64,000 bases of DNA from OMPR01 sp965183835. Lineage in GTDB: Bacteria; Pseudomonadota; Alphaproteobacteria; Rhodobacterales; Rhodobacteraceae. The translations under genes and the position numbers were made by a program. This document shows, one piece after another, positions 52,722 to 62,903 of this stretch. How positions within the stretch are numbered: position 1 is the first letter of the stretch; every line of letters starts with the position of its first letter. Under the pieces are notes generated by a model. The model was given only the letters and a program-made list of their open reading frames with translations, did no database searches and was not told where the DNA came from. Location of the stretch: assembly GCA_965183835.1 (NCBI GenBank), contig CBCYME010000013.1, forward strand, positions 76,343-140,342. Reading direction: 5' to 3'.

Positions 52722-53702
52722 TTACTGCGCGATTTTGTCGAGGATCGACTGACCCCATTCCTGACCAACATCTTCCAGAACCTGCGGCCAGACCTGGGCG
52801 GCGGTTTTGGCCAACTCATCATCGGTCAGGGAAACAATCTTGGCGCCGTGGTCGGCAAGTTTTTGTTCAAACACGCCCTGATCCGCTTCGGCGGTTGTCC
52901 AGCGGGTGGCTTCAAAATCAAGCGCGGCCGCTTCCAGTGCCGAGCGATCACTATCGCTCAGCTCGGCCAGAGAGCCGGAGTTGATGATCATGTACCAGAC
53001 TTCAAAGTGGGTGTTCACAGGAACATAGGCGCTGGTCACATCCCGGAACGAGGCATAATAGCCTTCGGCGCCGGACCCAACGACACCGTCAACCACGCCG
53101 GTCTGAACGGCGGTGAAGGCTTCGGAGAACGGAATGGGCGAGCTGATGTAGCCAAGCGCATCTGCGGTCAACTGAAAGCTCTTGATCCCGGGGACGCGCA
53201 CCTTGATGCCTTTGGCAGCCATCGGATCCCCGGGCGAAACCGGATCAGTGTGCAGTGCTACGCCACCAAAATAGACGGGATAAGCCGCCAGCATGGTGAT
53301 GTCCTGCTTGGCATACAGATCTTTCATCGCACCGTGGATAGCGCCGCCGGGACCATAGATCGCTTTGGCCTCTGACCAGTTGGCCGCAACATAGGGAAAG
53401 GCGCTGATCTGCATGCGGCGATCAACGGCAGTGGCTGCGGGTTGGACCGCCATATCAATGGCACCAACCGAGATGCGCTCTTGTACTGAAGTGTAATCGC
53501 CCAAAGCAGAGGCGGGGAACAGGTTCAAATCAAGCGATCCATCAGTGGCGGCAGATACCGTCTCAGCAAAGGCGCGTAGCTCATTGTCGATGGTTGCGCC
53601 CTGTGGGCGGATATGGCTGAGCTTCAAAGTGTCCGCTGTCGCAACGCCAGCCGTAGCCAGAACAGCAGCCGCAAGGCAGGTCGATTTCAGGAAATTCATC
53701 AT
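52722..53702 (-). CDS. dctP: TRAP transporter substrate-binding protein DctP
   Basis: A 326-residue periplasmic solute receptor. The signal peptide is LAAAVLATAGVATA. The DctP fold is seen in LKLSHIRPQG, GAIDMAVQP, GIKVRVPGIKSFQ and TGVVDGVVGSGAEGYYA. The conserved Arg that pairs with the ligand carboxylate is in IKVRVP, so the ligand is probably an organic acid. It is transcribed with dctM and dctQ. Confidence 0.94.
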   Translation of the reverse strand: MMNFLKSTCLAAAVLATAGVATADTLKLSHIRPQGATIDNELRAFAETVSAATDGSLDLNLFPASALGDYTSVQERISVGAIDMAVQPAATAVDRRMQISAFPYVAANWSEAKAIYGPGGAIHGAMKDLYAKQDITMLAAYPVYFGGVALHTDPVSPGDPMAAKGIKVRVPGIKSFQLTADALGYISSPIPFSEAFTAVQTGVVDGVVGSGAEGYYASFRDVTSAYVPVNTHFEVWYMIINSGSLAELSDSDRSALEAAALDFEATRWTTAEADQGVFEQKLADHGAKIVSLTDDELAKTAAQVWPQVLEDVGQEWGQSILDKIAQ

Positions 53703-53743
53703 AGGTTGGTCTCCTCCAAGAGTTGTGATGATGTGAGCGGGGT

Positions 53744-55042
53744 TTAGTATCCAAAGTAGCGGGGCAGCCCGAGCGACAGGTCCGGCCAGAAGCTGGTCAG
53801 GAAGACGACGGGGAGATAACCCAGCAGGATCAGGGTCATGGCGGGGCGGATCACCTTGGTGACCGGCACTTTGCCGATGCGAGCACCGAGATACAGGATC
53901 GAGGCATAAGGGGGCGTAACTCCGCCCATGGCCGTGTTGACGCCCATGATGGCGGCGAACTGGACGGGGCTGACCCCGATGGCCTGCATCAGCGGCAGCA
54001 AAAGCGGCGCGATAAGGATGATGGCGGTCACATCGTTGACGACCATCCCGACGAGAAACAGCAGGACATTGATCAGGATCAGCAGGATCATCTTGTTGTC
54101 GGTGATTGAAAAGATCGCTTCGACCAGCGCCTGAGGGATGCTTTCCAGAACAAACATCTGGCTCAGGATCATCGAGAACAGGATCATCAACATGATCGCG
54201 CCGACTGAGGTCGCGGCTTCACGCCCGGCCCCTAGGAATGTCCGGATGTCCAAACCGCGGTAGATCAGGAAACCGACGGGAATAGCATAGATCACAGCAA
54301 CAGCAGCGGCTTCGGTCGGGGTCATGATGCCACCATAGATGCCGCCAAGAATGATCACTGGCATCAGCAGTGCTGGGGTGGCTTTGAAACCCCGGCTGCT
54401 GGCTTCGGCGACAAAGGCTGCCCCTTTGGGCGGCTCATTCAGCTTTAGAGGGAATTTGCGCGCCATACGGATGTTCACCAGCGAAAAGCTGAGCATAATC
54501 AGCAGGCCGGGGCCGAGGGTTGCCAGGAAACAAGCAAGGATCGAGGTATCCGTCACCCAACCATAAACGATCATGGTTACTGAGGGCGGGATGAGCAGAC
54601 CCAGAAGCGAGGCATTGGCGATCAGCGCCGTAGCATATTCCCGTGGGTAGCCCTGTTTCTCCATCTCGGGGATCAACAATGGGCCGATGGCTGCAACGCC
54701 GGTCAGGCCCGAGCCTGAAATCGCACCAATCAGGGCGCAGGACACAGTCGCCACGACACCCAATCCACCACGCAGATGGCCGATGAAAATATTCACAAAG
54801 TTCAGCAATGATGCCGCAATGTCAGAGACACTCATGATGGTGCCAGCAAGAACAAAGAGCGGAATAGCCAAAAGCACCGGGTTGCCCAGTTGCTGGAACC
54901 CCCAAAGGACATTGCCTTTCATGACCACATCACCGAGGTAATACATCACCATCAGGCCAGCGCCGAAACAATAGGGCAGCGGTACGCCTAGGGTCAGCAA
55001 GACGACCAGAACAAGTACCGCGAGAAGAGCGATTTCAATCAT
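53744..55042 (-). CDS. dctM: TRAP transporter large permease DctM
   Basis: A 432-residue membrane protein with about 12 helices. GVPLPYCFGAGL, IGAISGSGLTGVAAIGPLLIPEM, and GVNTAMGGVTPPYASILYLG are family motifs. The start at 55042 overlaps the end of dctQ (55035). It is in the order dctQ-dctM-dctP, with the receptor last. Sodium-driven uptake is known for the family. Confidence 0.95.
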   Translation of the reverse strand: MIEIALLAVLVLVVLLTLGVPLPYCFGAGLMVMYYLGDVVMKGNVLWGFQQLGNPVLLAIPLFVLAGTIMSVSDIAASLLNFVNIFIGHLRGGLGVVATVSCALIGAISGSGLTGVAAIGPLLIPEMEKQGYPREYATALIANASLLGLLIPPSVTMIVYGWVTDTSILACFLATLGPGLLIMLSFSLVNIRMARKFPLKLNEPPKGAAFVAEASSRGFKATPALLMPVIILGGIYGGIMTPTEAAAVAVIYAIPVGFLIYRGLDIRTFLGAGREAATSVGAIMLMILFSMILSQMFVLESIPQALVEAIFSITDNKMILLILINVLLFLVGMVVNDVTAIILIAPLLLPLMQAIGVSPVQFAAIMGVNTAMGGVTPPYASILYLGARIGKVPVTKVIRPAMTLILLGYLPVVFLTSFWPDLSLGLPRYFGY

Positions 55043-55511
55043 CAAAACGGTCCTTTGCAAAAATTGTGCGCAGATGGGTTAGCAGGTGTCCGGCCGTGAA
55101 AAACATCATCAGGACGAGGCCAATAACCAAAGAGCAATCGACCCAGAAGGTGGGCAGGTACAGCGTGGGGCTTTCGCGCCAGACGCGCAGAGAATACTTG
55201 GCGAAATCCCACGCCCAATAGGTGAGCCACATGCTGATGATTAGGCTGATGACCTCACCTATCGCCGCCAAAATCTGATGCTGGCGTTCGGTTGTGAGGA
55301 AAATCTCCAGCACATTGGCGCGGATATGCGTGTTCTCCCGCGACGCATTGACGGACCCCAGAACATAGAGCCACAGGGTTGGGAACAGCAGGCTCTCTTC
55401 CAATCCCATGACCGGGATTTCCAGGACATATCTGGTGATGACCTGCACAAATTGGCCCAATGCAACAACGCAGATCAGGACCGTTAGCAGGATGCTGGCA
55501 AAGCGTGTCAT
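55035..55511 (-). CDS. dctQ: TRAP transporter small permease DctQ
   Basis: A 158-residue, four-helix membrane protein. PVMGLEESLLFPTLWLYVLGSVNASRENTHI is the signature region of the family. Start at 55511 after GGAGGGG; the longer upstream frame runs into the LysR promoter region. It is the first gene of the TRAP operon. Confidence 0.93.
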   Translation of the reverse strand: MTRFASILLTVLICVVALGQFVQVITRYVLEIPVMGLEESLLFPTLWLYVLGSVNASRENTHIRANVLEIFLTTERQHQILAAIGEVISLIISMWLTYWAWDFAKYSLRVWRESPTLYLPTFWVDCSLVIGLVLMMFFTAGHLLTHLRTIFAKDRFDD

Positions 55512-55606
55512 GAACCCCTCCGACGTAGCGCAAGATTGTCCTGCGCTGATCGGTAAAGGGTTGCGGTGAGAGGGCATTAAGTCAAAACGATTAAGTTGAT
55601 AGAAAA

Positions 55607-55621
55607 ATAAAGTTGCTTTAT
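55607..55621. promoter_or_regulatory. Predicted LysR-type operator
   Basis: ATAAAGTTGCTTTAT is a perfect 6-3-6 dyad that fits T-N11-A. It lies 35 bp before the LysR gene and about 95 bp before dctQ, the usual autoregulatory and target position. Confidence 0.7.
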
Positions 55622-55655
55622 GTACTTTAAAAAAATATAGGAAAATCAACTCGCC

Positions 55656-56570
55656 ATGAACCTCAGCTTTCGCCAACTTCAGGCCTTTCGAGAGGTCATG
55701 CGCACCGGATCTGTCTCCGAAGCGGCCCGAATCCTTGGCCGGACTCAGCCAGCGGCCAGTGCCCTGATTGCAAATTTAGAAGCCGAGCTTGGCTTGTCTC
55801 TGTTCCGGCGCCAACGCGGAAAGATGGTGCCAACGCCAGAGGCCCGCTATTTTGTTACGGAAGCCGAAGCGATCCTTGATCGACTGGCACTATCGACCCG
55901 CACCATGCGCGAAATCGGAGAGTTGTCTCAGGGACGTCTCAAAATTGCCTGCATGCCAGCCGCCTCACAGGTGATGATGCCGCAACTCGTGTCAGAGTTC
56001 TTGAAGGACAAACCAGACGTCAAAGTGTCGCTAATGATGCGGGCATCGTCCGTTATTGAGGAGTGGATTTCATCGCAACAATACGACATAGGGTTGTCTG
56101 AAACGCCGACGGGTTCAGGCGCACTCGATACAGAGGATTTCCAGCTGGCCTGCGTCTGTGCGCTCCCAGCAAATGATCCATTGGCCCAAAATGAAGAAGT
56201 AACCGCTGCAGATTTGAATGGCTTTCCCATGGCTGCCCTCCAAGAGGGGCATCCAAACCTCATCGATACCCAGCGGGCTTTTGCTGCTCAAAAATCTGAT
56301 TTTGTTCAGAGATTTGAATTGAGAAACTTTCATCCAGCCATGACCCTGGTTGAGAATAATCTGTGCTATTGCATCTGCGATCCGATTACGGCTGCCGGCT
56401 ACATGAAGGCGCGCCCGGAACCTCACCCCATCGTGTTCCGAAAATTCAATCCACGCGTGGTTCTGAGGGTTTCGATCTTGCAGCCTTCACACCGTCCTCC
56501 TTCAACCTTGGCCACAAGCTTCGCTGAAAGTCTGAGCCAAGATTTACGTCAAATTCAGGAGCTGTTCTAA
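55656..56570 (+). CDS. LysR-family transcriptional regulator
   Basis: A 304-residue regulator. The helix-turn-helix is in residues about 3-60 (FRQLQAFREVMRTGSVSEAAR, TQPAASALIANLE), followed by the inducer-binding domain. It resembles OccR/NocR-type regulators of opine use. It is divergent from the TRAP and dehydrogenase operon, which it most likely controls, since a perfect T-N11-A dyad sits between. Length is normal and the frame intact. Confidence 0.93.
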   Translation: MNLSFRQLQAFREVMRTGSVSEAARILGRTQPAASALIANLEAELGLSLFRRQRGKMVPTPEARYFVTEAEAILDRLALSTRTMREIGELSQGRLKIACMPAASQVMMPQLVSEFLKDKPDVKVSLMMRASSVIEEWISSQQYDIGLSETPTGSGALDTEDFQLACVCALPANDPLAQNEEVTAADLNGFPMAALQEGHPNLIDTQRAFAAQKSDFVQRFELRNFHPAMTLVENNLCYCICDPITAAGYMKARPEPHPIVFRKFNPRVVLRVSILQPSHRPPSTLATSFAESLSQDLRQIQELF

Positions 56571-56955
56571 GAAGGTGACCCACTGGGGGGATAGAACTCC
56601 CATGCTGATGCCACCGGAGCCAAGGGGCCAAGGTCAACATCTCGTGCCGACTGTACTGTGTCTTCAAATTTACAAAGGTCACAATCTGCGCGTTACCGAC
56701 CTATCCAACTCGGCGGATTACCCAAAGGGTCCGAGCGTGGGATCCCTCTCGCCATCAGGTGTCTACTTTTGACGCGACAAGACCCTTCTACAGCAGAGTG
56801 GCAGCATCAAACGAACCGCCGTCGGCACGACACTCAGGTTTTGAAAACCCGCGCCCACTCGCAAGCCAGCCCTAAAACGTTGGGCCGCATCGAATTCTCA
56901 CATTTGAAATTGAATGTGTTATGCTGCCATTAGAAACACAACCAGTGAGATTAAT
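56571..56955. other. Gene-free stretch between LysR and amidohydrolase
   Basis: No intact gene. A plus-strand frame (about 56690-56810) includes ERGIPLAIRCLLLTRQD, which faintly resembles a tyrosine-recombinase segment (AIRLLLLTG), without catalytic residues. AT-rich sequence just before the amidohydrolase start could contain its promoter. Confidence 0.25.
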
Positions 56956-58874
56956 ATGAAGACCCGGAACACACTGCTTTCAGCTTTCTTTATTACATCA
57001 GCTTTATCCACTCAGGTGTTTGCCCAAAACTTTGATGTTGTTATTCTTAACGGCCGGGTGATGGATCCCGAGACCGGGTTCGACCAAATCGCAAACGTTG
57101 GCATCAACAACGGCTGGATCACCAAGATCACAGAGACTACCATCGAAGGCAGTGAAACCATTGATGCAACCGGCCATGTCGTTGCTCCGGGGTTTATCGA
57201 TCTGGAACAACACGGGTTGCGGCCGTTTGGGATCAAGCTGAATTTGCGAGATGGTGTGACAACGCAGATGGATTTCGAAGTTGGCGCTCTTAATATTTCC
57301 GAATGGTACGCCGAACGTACAGGCAACAGGCAAGCCAATTTTGGCACCGTGGTCGGGCAGGAATTCGCACGTATGCGGGTGCATGATGGTTTGGCCCTCG
57401 AAGGGCCGAATGTCTCGATGCCGTACTTTTTTGACTACCGTATCGACGCTGCCAAAGATGGCGTTGATGGTTGGTCCGTCACGCGCAGCACTCTGGACCA
57501 GATGAATCAAATCACTGCAACACTTGACGAAGGTCTGCGTCAGGGCGCGTTGGGCGTTGGCTCAACCATTGGCTATGCGCGCGAAGGCATCACAACCTAT
57601 GAAATGTTTGAAGCCCAGAAAATCGCTGCCAAATATGGCCGTTTGACCGCCGCCCATCATCGCTTTCACCCAAGCGCGTCAACCCCAATTGAAACCGCCA
57701 CGGGTGCGAATGAGCTGCTCACAAATGCAATGGTTCTGGGCGCGTCCCTTCAGCTCCACCATACCAATGACTATGGCTGGTGGGAGATCGAAGAAAAGAT
57801 GCAACTGGCGCGCGCGCAAGGGCATAATGTCTGGTCAACCTGGTATCCTTGGACCGCTGGATCGGGAAACTATGGTGCCTCCATTCTCGGCCCAGACAAT
57901 TGGGAAGGGTCGATGGGATACAAGTATGAGGAAACCATTTTTGATCCTCAGCTGGATAGATATGTCACCAAAGAAGAGTTCCTCGCGTTTAAGGACTCTG
58001 AGCCCGGGCGCACTGCAATTGCCTTTAGCCCCCCGCGCGAACAATGGATCAAAGATTGGATCAAAGTGCCCAATTTTGTGATCTCGGGCGATGGGATGCC
58101 GGATTGAACGAAAAGGGAGAGCGGCTCGAATGGGACTCACCGTTTGAGGATTACGCAGGCCACCCCCGTTCCGCCGGATCACATGCAATCCTGTTGCGAT
58201 TGGCGCGCGAAAACGATGTCCCGTTGATGTTCTCTTTGTCGCAACTCAGCTATTGGGCCGCCAAACAATTGGGCGACGCCGGGATCAAAGCGATGGATGT
58301 ACGTGGCCGCATCCAAGAGGGAATGATCGCCGATATCACCATTTTCGACCCCATGAATGTCACCGAAAATGCCACGTATTCCAAAGGCAAGAACGGCCTG
58401 CCCTCTACCGGAATTCCGTATGTGTTGGTTCATGGCACAATCGTTGTCTCTGACAGCAAAGTTCTGAAAGACGTAAACCCCGGGCAAGCTATCCGCTATC
58501 CTGTCGAAGAGGTGGGGCGCTTCGAACCATCGAACAAACAGCAATGGCTGCGCACATTTACGATCGACACCGGCGGTGCCCGCCCAACGCTCTATGACGA
58601 CATCCTTGATGATCAGTCCTCGCTTGAGCTTCCTCAATCTAGTGAGCCGGTGAACTATCGCATAGCCAAGGTCGACTTGCCTCAAAACAAGCCGCAAGAT
58701 TGGTTTGCGCAGCCCAATGCAGTCGACGACTCCGAATTGTTCCTGTGCCGCATTCATGGCGTTTATGAGGATCAGGCCACGGCACAGCAGGACTGGACAC
58801 AGGCTGTGATCGCCGGAAATTCACAGGCTTCAATGTATGACCCACAGATTGTACCGGGCGCCAGCCGCAACTGA
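56956..58874 (+). pseudogene. Secreted amidohydrolase (N-acyl-D-amino-acid deacylase-like), frameshifted
   Basis: Two frames joined near 58100 give a 639-residue protein. It has a signal peptide (cleaved around VFAQ), the N-terminal FDVVILNGRVMDPE, APGFIDLEQHG (residues about 78-87), the middle barrel with TAAHHRFHPS and LQLHHTND, and, in the second frame, DYAGHPRSAGSHA and GRIQEGMIADITIFDP. The break lies after GDGMP, where an added G in CCGGATTG (CCGGGATTG) restores GLNEKGERL. The first His of the HxH metal motif appears to be Glu (LEQH). Upstream of a porin gene on the same strand. Confidence 0.85.
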
Positions 58875-58899
58875 AGTCACAGGGATTTGAGGTGCCGAC

Positions 58900-60089
58900 A
58901 TGAACCTGAACCTGCAAACTCTAGCTGCGGCGCTGGTCCTCTGCGGGGGGACACCGCCCGTTCTGGCGCAGGGGTTGGGTGGTCCATCCTCGGTTGAGGC
59001 AGAGCTAGAGCCGGGGGATGGGCTGACTGATCCTCAATTTCGATCTGATTTCCCCGCAACTTGACGCCAGGGTGGTTCGCATGGAAAGACGGATTGGCTG
59101 AAAAGGGGTTTCGGTTCAACCTAGACTACCTTGCGCTTGGACAATCAACAAATGCGGACATTGGCACTGGCGAAGCAGCCAGTGGCATTGTGCGGTTCTA
59201 TGGCAATTGGCAGGCGACCAAACTTGGTTCGGTGACCTTCAAGTTCGAAAGCCGGGATGCCTACACCCCTGTTGCACCGCAATTCCTTGGGCTGGACGGC
59301 GGGGCCTTGTCGATAACGGGGACCGCCTTCAACGACAATGGCGTGTTATTAACCAACCTGTTCTGGACCCAACGAGCAGCCGACGACTCGTGGACATTGC
59401 AGGTCGGTCAGATTGATGTGACCGATTTTCTTGATATCTACGGCGCTGTCAGCCCTTATACCGCGTTCCAAAATCTTGCCTTTAACACCAACCCAACCAT
59501 CAACGCTCCCAACCCGGGTCTTGGAATTGCGGGCGGTGCAAGGTTGGGGAACAACTTTTATGTCGTCGGCAGTTTGGCGGATGCCAACGCGGATCCAAGC
59601 AGCCCTGACCTTGATGTGTTTCGGGATGGCGAACTCTTCAAAAGTTTGGAAATTGGGTACACATCTGGGTTTGATCGTATCTACCTCGACAACATTCACC
59701 TAACGCTCTGGCATGCCGACGCCGCCGACAACGGCAGCCGGCAAGAAGACTACGGAGCGGCATTTTCTGCGGCCTGGCTGGTGGACAACACCTGGCTCCC
59801 CTTCTTTCGCGCGGGCGCATCCAAGGGAACAGCGGCTCTGTACAACAGATCCGTCTCTGCGGGCATCGGCTACTACGGGCGTAACACAGACGGCGCAGGG
59901 ATTGGGCTGAATTGGGCCGAGGCAAACGGGGTGCCAGGCAGCCAAAAAACAGTTGAGCTGTTCTATCGCTTCTCCATTTCGCCGGGGCTTCAAATTACTC
60001 CGTCGATCCAGTTCATTGATAATCCACTTACAAATCCCAATCAAAGCAACATCACGTTAATTGGCCTAAGAACGCGCATTGTTTTCTAA
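58900..60089 (+). pseudogene. OprB-like carbohydrate porin, frameshifted near its N-terminus
   Basis: The first 54 codons (ATG 58900) give a signal peptide (LAAALVLCGGTPPVLA) and the typical QGLGGPSSVEAEL start of mature porins in this group, then stop at 59062. The rest continues in another frame from 59049: TPGWFAWKDGLAEKGFRFNLDYLAL and the long beta-barrel ending in LIGLRTRIVF. One lost base near 59058-59062 explains it. With it, the protein would have 396 residues. Outer-membrane uptake of sugars is the family role. It follows the amidohydrolase by 25 bp. Confidence 0.83.
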
Positions 60090-60356
60090 GACCGCCCAAG
60101 CAGACCTTCAAAGGGAACGACATCTTGAGCAACACAAGAGCGAGGCCGTGAGATACCACACAGGCGCCACAAACCTAGGCCCTGTCCAAATCCTGTTGCT
60201 GTAGTCAGACCTACATGCCGTTGCTTACTCGTGCTCTTAGTTCTTACCCTATGCATAGCTTAGAATTGGTATGCTCAGATAATCCAATTTTGGAGCTTAA
60301 TACCTGTCCGTTCCGGGCCTAGCAAAGGGAAACACCCCCATGACACGAGGCCCGCC
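60090..60356. other. Short gene-free stretch before the molybdopterin enzyme
   Basis: Only AT-rich sequence is seen around 60235-60290, including GATAAT about 70 bp before the gene, a possible -10 element. No hairpin with a T-tract is evident, so no clear terminator for the porin. Confidence 0.3.
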
Positions 60357-62405
60357 ATGACCCAGCACGCCACACCCGCAACCCTCCCCAGTGTTTGCCC
60401 GCTAGATTGCCCCGACACCTGTAGTCTCACTGCACACGTCCGAGACGGAACCTTGATTGCAGTCAAAGGGTCCAAGGCGAACCCCTATACGGATGGTGTG
60501 GTTTGCAACAAAGTTGTACGATATTACCCTGATTTCGTACATGGCGCGGCGCGTTTGACCCATCCGTTGAAACGGGTTGGTCCGCGTGGGTCGGGCAACT
60601 TTGAACGGATCAGCTGGAGCAAAGCGCTGGATCTGATCCACGCGGCCTTTTCCGCAGCCATCGACAAACACGGTCCCGAAACCATCCTACCGTTCAACTA
60701 CGCAGGCCCCCACGGTGAATTGGCCGCAGGGTCCATGGACCGTCGGTTCTTTTACAACATGGGTGCCACGATGCTGAACCGTGGCCCATTGTGCGGCGCA
60801 GTGCGCGGCGGTGCCTATGCCAGCATCTTCGGCAACGCGCCGGGCATGCCACCAGCTCAGGTGCTGCATTCAGATCTGGTTTTGGTCTGGGGCAACAACG
60901 TGACGGTATCCAACCTGCACCTCGCGCCCTTGCTCAAAGAGATGCGCAAACAAGGCGGCAAGCTGATCATCATCGACCCCAAGCGCATCAAGATCGCGGA
61001 ACAATGTGACATGCACATTCAGATCAGGCCCAACACGGACGTCGTGTTTGCCATGGGCTTAGCGGCCGAGCTGGAGCGGCGCGACGCCTTGGATCGTGCC
61101 TTCATCGACGAATGGGTGACCGGCTTTGACACCTATATGGCGCAGGCACGGGCCTACAGCATCGAAAAGGTCCAAGAAATCTGTGGCATCCCTGCCAAAG
61201 AGTTTCACGCCGTTGCAGACCTGATTGTGGCCGCGAAAAACATGGCGTGTTCCTTTGGGAACGGGATTGAACGGGGCCGCTCTGGCGGATCAGGATTGCG
61301 GGCCGGGATGGTATTGCCCGCCCTCACCGGTCACCATGGTCGTCTGGGCGCTGGGGTTCTTGCGAAATCCGGTGTCGCTACGCCGAAAAACCAACCCCGG
61401 CTGCACGGTAATCAACTGATGAAGCCCGGCACCCGCGTGATCAACATCGTTGATCTGGGCGTGATGCTCCAAGATGACACGCTGGAAACGCCAATCACCG
61501 CCGCGATGATTTACAACCACAACCCGGTGGCCACACACCCGGATCAGGCAAACCTGATCAAGGGCCTGATGCGCGAGGACTTGTTTCTGGCAGGCAGTGA
61601 TGTGGTGATGACAGACAGCATGGCACTGTGTGATGTAATCCTGCCGGCGTCTTCGCATTTTGAGCATAACGACGTGTTCGGCGCCTATGGGCAAAACTAT
61701 CTGCAACGCGCCGCGCCGGTGATCCCTTGTGTGGGTGAGAGCCTGCCCAACACCGAGATTTTTCGTCGCCTCGCCGCCCGCTTTGGCTATGACGACCCAG
61801 AGTTCCGCGCGGATGATGTTCAACTGATGGATGACGCGATCAATTCGGATCATCCGCAGCTCAACGGGCTCAAAGGCAGCGATTTACCGCTGGATCAAGC
61901 CATTGAGATCACGGCCCCGGATGGGGAGCAGATGATCATGTGCAAGACCGTGAAACCGGGCACTCCCTCGGGCAAGATTGAACTGTTCAGTCAAGATTAC
62001 GAAGATCGGTTTGGCTTTGGCGTACCGCGCCATGACCCGGTGCAACAGGACCGTCCCTTTGCCATCATCACGCCCAGTTCGGACAAACGCACCAACGCCA
62101 CCTTTGGTGGTCACGCAGCCTCCCAAGGGGTGGAAGTGGTCGAAATGCACCCCGTGGATGCTGCGGCGCGTGGGCTCAGCGAAGGGGCTAAGGTCACCGT
62201 TTTCAACGACCGGGGGCAGGTCACGTTGCAATTGAAAGTGACCGATGCCACCCGCCCCGGCGTGCTGTATTCGCCCAAAGGCACATGGCGCGCGACCTCT
62301 GACACCGGGTTGACCGTGAACGCGTTGATCCCATCAGACATTCGCACCGACATAGAATGCGGCGCTGTTTACAACGAGACCTTTGTGGATGTGCGCCCTT
62401 ACTGA
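60357..62405 (+). CDS. Molybdopterin oxidoreductase (DMSO-reductase family)
   Basis: A 682-residue enzyme. The N-terminal [4Fe-4S] ligands are in VCPLDCPDTCSL with the fourth Cys in GVVCNKV; VWGNNVTVSN and IIIDPKRIKIAEQCD belong to the molybdopterin-dinucleotide region; HFEHNDVFGAYGQNYLQ and the C-terminal RTNATFGGHAA are conserved in this sub-branch. No signal peptide (no RR motif) is seen, so it is probably cytoplasmic. The substrate and electron partner are not evident; the next genes do not encode partners. Confidence 0.92.
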   Translation: MTQHATPATLPSVCPLDCPDTCSLTAHVRDGTLIAVKGSKANPYTDGVVCNKVVRYYPDFVHGAARLTHPLKRVGPRGSGNFERISWSKALDLIHAAFSAAIDKHGPETILPFNYAGPHGELAAGSMDRRFFYNMGATMLNRGPLCGAVRGGAYASIFGNAPGMPPAQVLHSDLVLVWGNNVTVSNLHLAPLLKEMRKQGGKLIIIDPKRIKIAEQCDMHIQIRPNTDVVFAMGLAAELERRDALDRAFIDEWVTGFDTYMAQARAYSIEKVQEICGIPAKEFHAVADLIVAAKNMACSFGNGIERGRSGGSGLRAGMVLPALTGHHGRLGAGVLAKSGVATPKNQPRLHGNQLMKPGTRVINIVDLGVMLQDDTLETPITAAMIYNHNPVATHPDQANLIKGLMREDLFLAGSDVVMTDSMALCDVILPASSHFEHNDVFGAYGQNYLQRAAPVIPCVGESLPNTEIFRRLAARFGYDDPEFRADDVQLMDDAINSDHPQLNGLKGSDLPLDQAIEITAPDGEQMIMCKTVKPGTPSGKIELFSQDYEDRFGFGVPRHDPVQQDRPFAIITPSSDKRTNATFGGHAASQGVEVVEMHPVDAAARGLSEGAKVTVFNDRGQVTLQLKVTDATRPGVLYSPKGTWRATSDTGLTVNALIPSDIRTDIECGAVYNETFVDVRPY

Positions 62406-62471
62406 CAACGCGACAACGACACAGGTCCGGCTTACCCCGTCATCGGCAAATGGTGGGCTGGCCCCTACCCC

Positions 62472-62816
62472 TTAGCCATGCAGCGCCACGCTGTCACTCG
62501 GGGCCTCGGCCCTGTCAAACATGCCATAGTCGCGGATCACCCCGGCCACGCGCAACCGATAGCCCGCGAAAATGCCATCCCGGCCTTTGGTCTGCCCTTC
62601 ACGGTGCCGCGCCAAGCTGCGCCATTCCGCAACAGCAGCCTCGTCCCTGAAAAACGACAGGGACAACAGCTTGTCAGGATTGGTCAGGCTTTGAAACCGC
62701 TCGACTGACAGGAACCCGTCGACCTGCTCTAGCAACGGTTTGAGATCAGCGGCGACATCAAGATAATCCTGTTTGCGCCCCTCCCCGATTTCGACTTCAA
62801 ATATGACTGCGATCAA
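62472..62816 (-). CDS. Antibiotic-biosynthesis-monooxygenase (ABM) domain protein
   Basis: A 114-residue ferredoxin-like dimeric protein: LIAVIFEVEIGEGRKQDYLD, FLSVERFQSLTNPDKLLSLSFFRDEAAVAEWR. Such small proteins bind or oxidise hydrophobic ligands. The start is a TTG at 62816 after CAGGAG; no ATG is at the right place. Convergent with the molybdopterin gene and co-directional with the MFS gene. Confidence 0.85.
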   Translation of the reverse strand: MIAVIFEVEIGEGRKQDYLDVAADLKPLLEQVDGFLSVERFQSLTNPDKLLSLSFFRDEAAVAEWRSLARHREGQTKGRDGIFAGYRLRVAGVIRDYGMFDRAEAPSDSVALHG

Positions 62817-62903
62817 GCGGGATACTCCTGTTCGTTCTCTGGCCCAATGCCATTTGGCGACATGGTACAAGTACCGAAACCGCGCCGGTGAAGCAAAGCC
62901 TCG

